Assembly: GCA_024742285.1 (NCBI GenBank)
Contig: JANSYR010000008.1
Span: 229,542-293,541, forward strand
Source of the DNA: a bacterium
GTDB lineage: Bacteria > Myxococcota_A > UBA9160 > UBA4427
DNA length: 64,000 nucleotides
Direction: 5' to 3'
Under the pieces are notes generated by a model. That model was not told the origin of the DNA. It did no database searches and saw only the letters and a list, made by a program, of their open reading frames with translations. Position numbers and translations under genes: made by a program. Shown here piece by piece: positions 58,091 to 64,000 of the stretch. The first letter of the stretch is position 1, and every line of letters starts with the position of its first letter.

Positions 58091-60598
58091 TCAGTCGACG
58101 AGATATCCCATCGCCCGGAGCCGGGCCTGGGTCTCCGGATCGAGCTCGATCGTCCGTTCGTCTCTCCCGACGAGGCGACGAGCGACCTCCTGGTTCCCGG
58201 CCTGGAACTCGGCGAGGAACGACATCGCCTCGCGTGCGAGGGCCCGGGCCTCCGGCGTCTCGACCGGGGCCGTCTCCCGGGGATCCGAGCGCACGTCGAA
58301 GACCCGGACCTTCTCCCCCGCTTCCGGGTCCGCATCGACGCGTCGCGCGTCCCCTTTCAAGCGGATCGAGCTCAGGACATGGTGGCCCTCGAAGAAGACC
58401 GAGCCCCACGGTCGGGCATCCTCTGCCGCGCGCCCGATCACTTCGTCCGACACGACGATGTCGTCGACGGGCGTCTCACGCGCGCCGCCACGAAGCGTCG
58501 AAGCCCAGGAGCGGCCCTGAAGCGGCAGCGCCTCCCTCGGAACCTCGAGCAGGTCGAGGATCGTCGGCATGACGTCGATCAGTCCCGCCGACGCGCGAAT
58601 GCGCTGGCCCGCCGGGATCCGTCCCGGCCAACCGAACACGATCGGCACGTGCAGGACCTGTACGAAGCCGGGCGGATGGTGCTCCCAGAGGTCGTGCTCT
58701 CCGAGATGCTCGCCGTGGTCCGACACGAACACCATCAGCGTGTTCGCGAGCCGACCGGAGGCCTCGAGGCGTTCCAGGAAACGCGCGATCACCTCGTCGT
58801 TGTTGCGGATCTCGCCGTCGTAGCGCGCGCGGCGACCGGCGCGAGTCGGCGACGCGATCCACTCCGGATCGTGGCGCACGACGTCGGGCGTCTCCGGTTC
58901 GCTCCCTTCTTCGAGGTCGCGGAACCACGCGTCGTGGGGCGCCGGCGGATCGTACGGACCATGGGGATCGACGACGTGGATGTAGAGGAAGGTGTTCCGG
59001 TCGGCGTGCCGTGCGATCCAGCGGTCGAGCGTCGGGCCGATCACGTCGTCCGTCGAAGGGCTCACTCCGAAGACGTTCCGCTCCCGAGGTGCGCCCTCCC
59101 CCGTCGCGATCGGGTAGTCCTGGAACAGGTGGTCGAAGCCCTGGTCGATCCCGGAGAAGGGGCCGGCGTTGCCGTTCGGAACGAAGGCGGCCGTCGCGAA
59201 ACCCTGTCGACGGAGCACCTCGGCCAGGGTCACGTGGCCCTCGTCGAGGCGCTGCGTGAAGTCCCAGACGCCCGTCGTCGTCGGGAAGAGCCCCGTCATG
59301 AGCGAGGGTACGGAGGGCCTCGTCTTCGTCGCCTGCGCGTACCCGTACTCGAAGACGGCGCCGCCCCGCGCGTATGCATCGAGGCCCGGCGTGGTCTCGC
59401 GCGCGTATCCGTAGGTCGAGAGGTGATCGGCCCGCAGCGTGTCCTGGAGCAGCACGATCACGTGCATCGGCGCGCGGGGCGATGTCGAGACGGTCGGCGC
59501 GCTCCAGAATCCGACACCGCCGGAGGCGCCCTCGGTCCGGAGTCGGAGCGTGACGTCCTTCCCCGCCCAGCGCGCCAGCGAGACGTCCACGTCTCGCCAA
59601 CCCGCTCGATCGGCCACCATCGCGTCGACGAGTCCCGTCGCCTGTCCGCCCTCCAAGACGTCGACCCCGAAGCGGATCGGCGCGGACGAGTCGTGGACGG
59701 CGAGACCCGTGCGGAGGCGCGTGGGCGTCGGCGGGAGTGCGAGATCGTATTCGAGGGTCACGCCGGCGCCCGTATGGAGGACCCGCCGACGTTCGAGCGC
59801 GATCTCCTCGTCGCTCACGCCCGTCGGGGCCGCCGCATAGCGTTCCTGGACGGAGACCCATCGGACCGAAGCGATCTCGAGGTCGTCGTCCCGGTCGAGG
59901 GAGGGACGGAGCCAGACGCGCCGGATCCGCCCGCCGGCGGGAACGCGCTTTCGAAGGAGATCGCGGAGATGGATCCGATAGGTATGGAAGGCCCCGTCCG
60001 GCGTCGTGTCGACGTCCAGGATCGCGACCCGCGCGTCCTCGCGCTTTCCGAGCGACGCCTCCCGATCGGCGCTCCACGCCCACTCCATCCGACGAATGGA
60101 TCGCGTCTTCAGTCGGAGTTCGAGCGCCGCGACTCGCTCGATCGGAACGTCGATTGGACCGGCCGTCGTGAGCGCATCGCCCTTGCGATAGTCGATCCGC
60201 AGGACGTCGCCGTCGTGCGCGTATTCGCTCGCGTCCGGGCGGAGCACGAGGGGCGCGAGCCCAGGCTCGACCGCGGAGGATTCCGCTCGATCGGGTTCCT
60301 CGATGCGACGCGCCTCGGCGAGCCGGTCGTCGAGGCGCCAGACGAATCCGTTCGCGGGATGGACGTCGAGCGCGGCCAGTGTCCGCGCTGCGTCGAAGTC
60401 CTCGAGTCGATCGAAGAGCGCGGCGTTTCGTTCGAGGTGCTCCGCGGCGCGTGCACGGAAGCGCTCGAGGCGCGTGCCCTCGACGGCCGGAGGTTCGACC
60501 GTCGCGCCGTCGTCCCCATGACACGCGGGGAACGAGGCGAGCAGCGCGACCGAGAGGACGAAACTGAAGAGGACAGGGACGAGACGCCGGACTCGCAT
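58091..60598 (-). CDS. Sulfatase/alkaline phosphatase superfamily lipoprotein with large N-terminal domain
   Basis: 835 residues: a signal peptide with lipobox (LASFPAC), an N-terminal region of beta-rich, carbohydrate-binding-like character (about residues 40-375, with repeated LRTGLAV and WRDVDVSLARWAGKDVTLRL strands) and a C-terminal sulfatase-fold domain starting near residue 378 (HVIVLLQDTLRADHLSTYGY, metal Asp). The nucleophile motif reads TRPSVPSLMTG (Thr426), the T-x-P-S form seen in non-formylglycine members, instead of C/S-x-P-x-R. Further metal ligands are in VSDHGEHLGEH. A phosphatase, phosphotransferase or arylsulfatase-like role on a surface polymer or lipid is possible. It should be anchored to the outer or inner membrane, facing the periplasm. 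Confidence 0.83.
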   Translation of the reverse strand: MRVRRLVPVLFSFVLSVALLASFPACHGDDGATVEPPAVEGTRLERFRARAAEHLERNAALFDRLEDFDAARTLAALDVHPANGFVWRLDDRLAEARRIEEPDRAESSAVEPGLAPLVLRPDASEYAHDGDVLRIDYRKGDALTTAGPIDVPIERVAALELRLKTRSIRRMEWAWSADREASLGKREDARVAILDVDTTPDGAFHTYRIHLRDLLRKRVPAGGRIRRVWLRPSLDRDDDLEIASVRWVSVQERYAAAPTGVSDEEIALERRRVLHTGAGVTLEYDLALPPTPTRLRTGLAVHDSSAPIRFGVDVLEGGQATGLVDAMVADRAGWRDVDVSLARWAGKDVTLRLRTEGASGGVGFWSAPTVSTSPRAPMHVIVLLQDTLRADHLSTYGYARETTPGLDAYARGGAVFEYGYAQATKTRPSVPSLMTGLFPTTTGVWDFTQRLDEGHVTLAEVLRRQGFATAAFVPNGNAGPFSGIDQGFDHLFQDYPIATGEGAPRERNVFGVSPSTDDVIGPTLDRWIARHADRNTFLYIHVVDPHGPYDPPAPHDAWFRDLEEGSEPETPDVVRHDPEWIASPTRAGRRARYDGEIRNNDEVIARFLERLEASGRLANTLMVFVSDHGEHLGEHDLWEHHPPGFVQVLHVPIVFGWPGRIPAGQRIRASAGLIDVMPTILDLLEVPREALPLQGRSWASTLRGGARETPVDDIVVSDEVIGRAAEDARPWGSVFFEGHHVLSSIRLKGDARRVDADPEAGEKVRVFDVRSDPRETAPVETPEARALAREAMSFLAEFQAGNQEVARRLVGRDERTIELDPETQARLRAMGYLVD

Positions 60599-60791
60599 CG
60601 AAGGTCATCTCGCTCGTGGCCGAGGGTGGGAAGCCGCGCGGGCGCGCCCCTCACGCACGCGCCGTCCGCAACATACCGAGCGCGGCCGCGCGGATCAGCC
60701 CGCGACCGCGTTCAGCGGAGCGGCAGCCGTCGCTCCAGGCGTTCGGCGCGTGCGGCGGGAACGAAGTCGATGAGGCAGACCGGGACCCGGA

Positions 60792-61646
60792 TCATCGCGG
60801 GATCTCCTTCTTCATGAACGCTTCGAAGTCGGCCTCGTAGGCCGGGTTCCAGCGGGAGAGCGCGGGACGGTTCTCGATCAGGTCGTAGGTGTTCCAGAGC
60901 ACCCGCTTCTCGTCCATCTCCCGCGTGACGTCGTTGTCGGGACACAGGACGTAGAAGTCGCCGCGCCGGAGTGACTCGAAGAGGAAGTCGGTCACCTGCT
61001 CGGGCAGCCAGGCACCGTCGGGCTTCTCCTCGACGAAGCGCTTGATCAGGCCCGTGAACGTGAACCCGGGAACGAGGAGGTGCGCGGTCACGCGTCCCTC
61101 CGTCTGCTGGAGGAGCGTGTGCGCGAGGCCCTCGGTCAGGCTCTTGATGCCGCTCTTGCTGACGTTGTAGGCGGTGTCGCCGGGAGGCTGGGTGATGCCC
61201 TGCTTCGAGCCGGTGTTGATCACGAGGCCCGGCCGACCGCTGGCGACCATCTCGGGGACGAAGCGCTGGACCCCGTGGAGCACGCCGAAGAGGTTGACGC
61301 CGAGCACCTTGCGCCAGCCATCGGGGTTCGAGAGCGCGTCGCCCCCGCCGCCGACGCCGGCGTTGTTCATCAGGACCGAGACCGGGCCGAAGCGGTCGGC
61401 GACCGCATTCGCGAGGCCATCGACCGAAGCCGCGTCCGACACGTCGGTGACATGGCCGAACACTTCACCCGCGCCGGACAGGCCCTCGACGGCGCCCGGC
61501 AGGGTCTCCTCGTCGTGGTCGGCGAGGCAGACGCGTAGCCCGGAGCGAACGAGTCGCTCGGCCGTGGCGAGCCCGATGCCGCTCGCGCCGCCGGTGATCA
61601 CGGCGACGTTGCCCTCGGCGAGGGCGGGGTGGATGTCGGAGGACAT
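60792..61646 (-). CDS. SDR family oxidoreductase
   Basis: A 284-residue classical SDR: TGGASGIG (glycine loop), CLADHDEET after strand 2 (Asp suggests NAD(H)), MNNAGV, catalytic Ser in INTGSKQGI and YNVSKSGIKSL (YxxxK). It is divergent from a TetR gene whose spacer region carries a 13-bp palindrome. The TetR operon continues with a P450, so this SDR probably oxidises a P450 product (an alcohol) under the same control. RBS GAGGAG is near the start. Confidence 0.9.
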   Translation of the reverse strand: MSSDIHPALAEGNVAVITGGASGIGLATAERLVRSGLRVCLADHDEETLPGAVEGLSGAGEVFGHVTDVSDAASVDGLANAVADRFGPVSVLMNNAGVGGGGDALSNPDGWRKVLGVNLFGVLHGVQRFVPEMVASGRPGLVINTGSKQGITQPPGDTAYNVSKSGIKSLTEGLAHTLLQQTEGRVTAHLLVPGFTFTGLIKRFVEEKPDGAWLPEQVTDFLFESLRRGDFYVLCPDNDVTREMDEKRVLWNTYDLIENRPALSRWNPAYEADFEAFMKKEIPR

Positions 61647-61685
61647 GAGGATCTCCTCGGGAGGGATGTGCCGAAAAATATTAGC

Positions 61686-61715
61686 TTGACGATGTTAATT
61701 TAACAGTGATATAAA
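61686..61715 (+). promoter_or_regulatory. Sigma-70-like promoter for the TetR-P450 operon
   Basis: -35 TTGACG (61686-61691), 18-nt spacer, -10 TATAAA (61710-61715). An AT-rich island in a GC-rich genome. The start codon is about 18 nt downstream of the -10. Confidence 0.55.
61693..61705. promoter_or_regulatory. 13-bp palindrome in the promoter spacer, probable TetR operator
   Basis: TGTTAA and TTAACA are exact complements around a central T. The site fills the space between the -35 and -10 of the TetR promoter and lies 47 nt from the divergent SDR start, so a bound TetR could repress both. Confidence 0.55.
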
Positions 61716-61733
61716 TACGCGGTCGGAGGCGCC

Positions 61734-62399
61734 ATGGCCAGACCCCAGCGCAGCGAGAGCGAGATCGAGGCCTTCCGCGAGCAGGCTGCCGCCGCGGCGC
61801 TCGAGATGGTCGAGGAGGACGGCGTCGCCAGTCTGACCCTGCGCCGCCTCGCCCAGCGCCTCGGCTGCAGCTACGCGAAGCCGTACGGCTACTACCGCGA
61901 CAAGGAACACCTGGTGGACGCCGTGCGCGGCCAGGCCTTCGACCGACTCGCCCGGTTCTTCCACGAGTACGAGGGCAGCCACGGCGTTCCCCACTTCGGC
62001 ACGGCCTATCTGCGCTTCGCCTTCGAGAACCCCGAGACGTTCCGGCTCATGTTCGAGCTCCGACAAGACCTCGTCTCGGAGACGACTCGGGCCGCGCAGC
62101 AGCGAGCCTGGGAAGCGTGCTCGGAGCCCATCCGCGAGCTCGTCGAGCAGGGCCATCTCGAAGGCGATCCCGACCTGATCGCCCACGTGACCTGGGCCGC
62201 GCTCCAGGGGCTCGCCGCCCTCGCCCTCGCCAACCAGCTCTACCTGGGCAAGTCGGTCGAAGAGATCGCCGGTGGGATGCAGAGCATCCTCCGCGGCTTC
62301 CTTCCCGGCGTGGCGGACCGCCCCCTGCCCTGGACGAACCCCGCCCACGATCCCGCCCACGACGTCTCCCCCACCCTCGCCGCAGGAGAAGAAGCATGA
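61734..62399 (+). CDS. TetR family transcriptional regulator
   Basis: A 221-residue regulator: N-terminal HTH EEDGVASLTLRRLAQRLGCSYAKPYGYYRDKEHLV, then a helical ligand domain related to TetR_C_33-type modules (NPETFRLMFELRQDL). It overlaps the following P450 start as ATGA, so the two are translated together. It lies divergent from the SDR at 60792-61646. Confidence 0.9.
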   Translation: MARPQRSESEIEAFREQAAAAALEMVEEDGVASLTLRRLAQRLGCSYAKPYGYYRDKEHLVDAVRGQAFDRLARFFHEYEGSHGVPHFGTAYLRFAFENPETFRLMFELRQDLVSETTRAAQQRAWEACSEPIRELVEQGHLEGDPDLIAHVTWAALQGLAALALANQLYLGKSVEEIAGGMQSILRGFLPGVADRPLPWTNPAHDPAHDVSPTLAAGEEA

Positions 62400-63634
62400 A
62401 ACCCGGAGACGTCGACCTCGCCGACCCCATGAACCCCGTTCGCTACGCGGGAGCGCCGGTCGAGTACTTCGAAGTCCTGCGTTGCGAGGACCGGGTCCAC
62501 TGGAACGAGCTGACCGACGCCGGCCGCATGGAACGCCCGTCGATGCAGCGCGGCTTCTGGGTCCTGACGAGATACGACGACGTCGTGCGCGCATCGAAGG
62601 ACCACGCCCACTTCTCTTCGCACCGAGGCGGCCCCGTCCTGTGGGATCTCGAGCACGTCGAGAACGCGCTCCCGACCCAGCGTGCCGGCATGATGGGCAT
62701 GGATCCGCCGGACAGCACCCGCTACCGCAAGCTGATCTCGCCCCCCTTCACGCCGCGCGAGATCGCGAAGCTGGAACCCGTCATCACGCAGAAGGCGAAG
62801 GAGATCGTCGACGCCGTGGCGGGGAAGGGGCGATGCGACTTCGTGATGGAGCTCAGCTGGGACCTGCCCATCCAGATGATGTGCGAGTTCATGGGCGTCC
62901 CCCACGAAGATCGCGGGCTGATCTTCGATCTCTCGACCGCCGCGGCGACGCCGGAGGGGAAGACGGCCGAGGAGCATCAGGCCGCGACGGGTGGACTGGC
63001 GATGTACGCCCTCGGGCTCGCTCAGAAGAAGCGCGAGAACCCCGACGAGGGTCTCGTCAGCCGCTACGCGAACGGTGAGGTCGAGGGCGCCGAGCTGACC
63101 GACCTCGAGATCGCCCAGTTCTTCACGACGCTCTCGATCGCGTCCCACGAGACGACCCGAAACACGTCGAACCACCTGATGCGACTACTCAGCGAACACC
63201 CGGACCAGAAAGCGCTCCTGCTGAGCGACCTCGACGCGCTTCTCCCCAACGCAATCGAGGAGACCCTCCGCCACTCGCCTCCAGTCATGCAATTCAGACG
63301 GACCATGGCTCAGGACCTCGAGCTCCGCGGCAAGAAGCTCCGCGAGGGCGACAAGGTCTACCTGTCCTACGTCTCCGCGAACCGCGACGAGGACGTCTTC
63401 GAGGACCCGAATCGCTTCGACATCATCCGCCAGAATGCGAAAGACCACCTCGCCTTCGGCAGCGGCAACCACTTCTGCCTGGGCGCCGGCCTCGCGCGGA
63501 TGCAGCTGCGGGTCCTCTTCACCGAGCTCCTGACGCGGCTACCCGACATCCACGTCGTCCAGCCTCCGGAGCGACTGACGACCGTGTGGTTCGACGCGAT
63601 CCAGAAGATGGAAGTCGAGTTCACGCCGAACTGA
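62396..63634 (+). CDS. Cytochrome P450
   Basis: A 412-residue P450. I-helix motif ASHETT is at residues 249-254 (Ser250 replaces the usual Gly), K-helix ETLR is at 289-292, and the heme loop FGSGNHFCLG has Cys361. The GMDPPDSTRYRKLISPPFTPREI segment is a typical soluble bacterial P450 pattern. The ATG at 62396 overlaps the TetR stop by 4 nt. Expression is likely controlled by that TetR together with the divergent SDR. Confidence 0.93.
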   Translation: MKPGDVDLADPMNPVRYAGAPVEYFEVLRCEDRVHWNELTDAGRMERPSMQRGFWVLTRYDDVVRASKDHAHFSSHRGGPVLWDLEHVENALPTQRAGMMGMDPPDSTRYRKLISPPFTPREIAKLEPVITQKAKEIVDAVAGKGRCDFVMELSWDLPIQMMCEFMGVPHEDRGLIFDLSTAAATPEGKTAEEHQAATGGLAMYALGLAQKKRENPDEGLVSRYANGEVEGAELTDLEIAQFFTTLSIASHETTRNTSNHLMRLLSEHPDQKALLLSDLDALLPNAIEETLRHSPPVMQFRRTMAQDLELRGKKLREGDKVYLSYVSANRDEDVFEDPNRFDIIRQNAKDHLAFGSGNHFCLGAGLARMQLRVLFTELLTRLPDIHVVQPPERLTTVWFDAIQKMEVEFTPN

Positions 63635-63891
63635 ACGTGCTCTCCGCCGAAGCCGCCGGCGAATCGGCCTGCGCGCTCGGAGCCGGCACGCGCGTCCTGC
63701 TTCCGCTGCTCACCATGTTCGTGCGAGGCGAACGACAGGGGCCCGAGGAGCCGTCTCGCAGGCCGCCGTGCGCGAGGGGCTCTCGCGTGAGGGCGAGGCG
63801 CGAGTAGGCCGACACGTGGAGGCAGGGGAGGAAGTCCTCGACCGAGGGGGCGGTCGCCCCGACTAGTTCTGGGGCCCAAAGGGCTTGTTGA

Positions 63892-63960
63892 CACCTGAGA
63901 TTCCTTCGGAGGAAATGGGGTTGCAGACCAACCACCTCCACCGAAGGGAGATCTCAGGTG
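63892..63960. promoter_or_regulatory. Long hairpin covering the transposase start
   Basis: Outer 10-bp arms 63892-63901 (CACCTGAGAT) and 63951-63960 (ATCTCAGGTG) are perfect complements; inner pairs CCTTCGG/CCGAAGG (63903-63909 with 63941-63947) and GGTTG/CAACC (63919-63923 with 63929-63933) extend the stem around a 5-nt loop CAGAC. The GGGAG ribosome binding site and the GTG start lie in the right arm, so read-through mRNA would have its start hidden. Confidence 0.55.
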
Positions 63961-64000
63961 CAACTCCATCCTAACGCGAAGCTGACGCCGAAGACGCGGC
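63958..64000 (+). CDS. IS481 family transposase, N-terminal fragment
   Basis: A GTG start at 63958 with GGGAG upstream (63946-63950) begins a frame reading MQLHPNAKLTPKTR, which runs into the window edge. This N-terminal pattern (an H-x-NA-x-L/T-TPK-x-R segment before the first HTH) is characteristic of IS481/IS3-like transposases. Only 14 codons are visible, so the family call rests on this motif and the terminal repeat. Confidence 0.65.
   Translation, partial: MQLHPNAKLTPKTR

Larger units (their letters stand above)
63886..64000 (+). mobile_element. Left end of an IS481-like insertion sequence, truncated by the window
   Basis: A TGTTGACACCTGAGAT end at 63886 precedes a transposase start by about 70 nt. 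The first codons of that gene (MQLHPNAKLTPKTR) match IS481-family N-termini. The rest of the element and its right end are outside the window. The 250 bp before it (63635-63885) is non-coding with no recognised feature and may be the insertion target. Confidence 0.7.

Noticed and set aside
57743..60817. 1024-codon plus-strand frame opposite the sulfatase-type gene
   Set aside because: Antisense shadow of the lipoprotein gene with no recognisable domain and no RBS-supported start; the minus frame carries the metal-binding motifs and signal peptide.
1..64000. CRISPR arrays, tRNA or rRNA genes, replication origins
   Set aside because: No regularly spaced direct repeats, no cloverleaf-like sequence with the usual T-arm, and no rRNA-like stretch was noticed; a covariance-model scan would be needed to exclude them fully.

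Overview
This is 64 kb of GC-rich, gene-dense DNA with short intergenic gaps and many 4-nt start/stop overlaps, so many long antisense frames are shadows. The gene content fits a free-living, aerobic or microaerobic Gram-negative bacterium. It includes PqiB/PqiC, outer-membrane barrels, lipoproteins, a PEP-CTERM protein, a cbb3 oxidase, and many P450s, SDRs and CoA-linked lipid enzymes. An uncultivated deltaproteobacterium-like (Myxococcota or Binatota-type) lineage is my best guess, but no marker gene in the window proves it.

Layout. 1-5.2 kb: pqiB (5' cut off by the window edge) and pqiC, then on the minus strand an MscS channel and a barrel protein. 5.5-13.4 kb: a plus-strand catabolic cluster with a tandem-domain MarR regulator, two tandem Baeyer-Villiger monooxygenases (the first frameshifted), a P450, an amidohydrolase and a cupin. 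13.4-18.1 kb (minus): an RND/MMPL exporter coupled to a sulfotransferase-like gene, a pirin and a CBS protein. 18.4-26.7 kb (minus): a complete cbb3 oxidase operon, ccoN-O-Q-P-G-H-I-S plus a SafE-like membrane protein. 27.1-32.6 kb (plus): amidohydrolase, P450, globin, CBS protein, wax-ester synthase and a membrane protein. 32.7-39 kb (minus): a barrel protein, CBS protein, atypical epimerase, acyltransferase, FMN-binding protein, universal stress protein and P450. 39-43.3 kb: TetR and a DUF2490-like protein (plus), then a minus operon of an LLM-family enzyme and two SDRs. 43.4-51.2 kb (plus): an SDR remnant, a PEP-CTERM protein with a triplicated module, PilZ, a thioesterase, a double metallopeptidase lipoprotein and a serine hydrolase. 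51.2-56.4 kb: a SnoaL-like protein, sulfotransferase and SDR, then HxlR divergent from a pair of tautomerase-superfamily proteins, then an amidohydrolase. 56.4-60.6 kb (minus): a CoA-transferase and a sulfatase-superfamily lipoprotein. 60.8-63.6 kb: an SDR divergent from a TetR-P450 operon. The window ends inside an IS481-like element.

The recurring theme is oxidative breakdown of hydrophobic or cyclic substrates. Four P450s and two BVMOs would introduce oxygen. SDRs, amidohydrolases, tautomerases, a thioesterase and a CoA-transferase would process the products, and a wax-ester synthase could store acyl chains. Local regulators (MarR, two TetR, HxlR) sit beside their targets, and the HxlR and both TetR genes have clear palindromic sites in the shared promoter. 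The ccoN/amidohydrolase divergent region carries two sigma-54-like promoters around a perfect 14-bp palindrome, which would link terminal-oxidase expression to the adjacent catabolic operon. Best candidates for something undescribed are the HxlR-controlled pair of tautomerase paralogues (one lacking Pro-1), the M16 plus HExxH double-peptidase lipoprotein, the triple-module PEP-CTERM protein and the divergent sigma-54 region.
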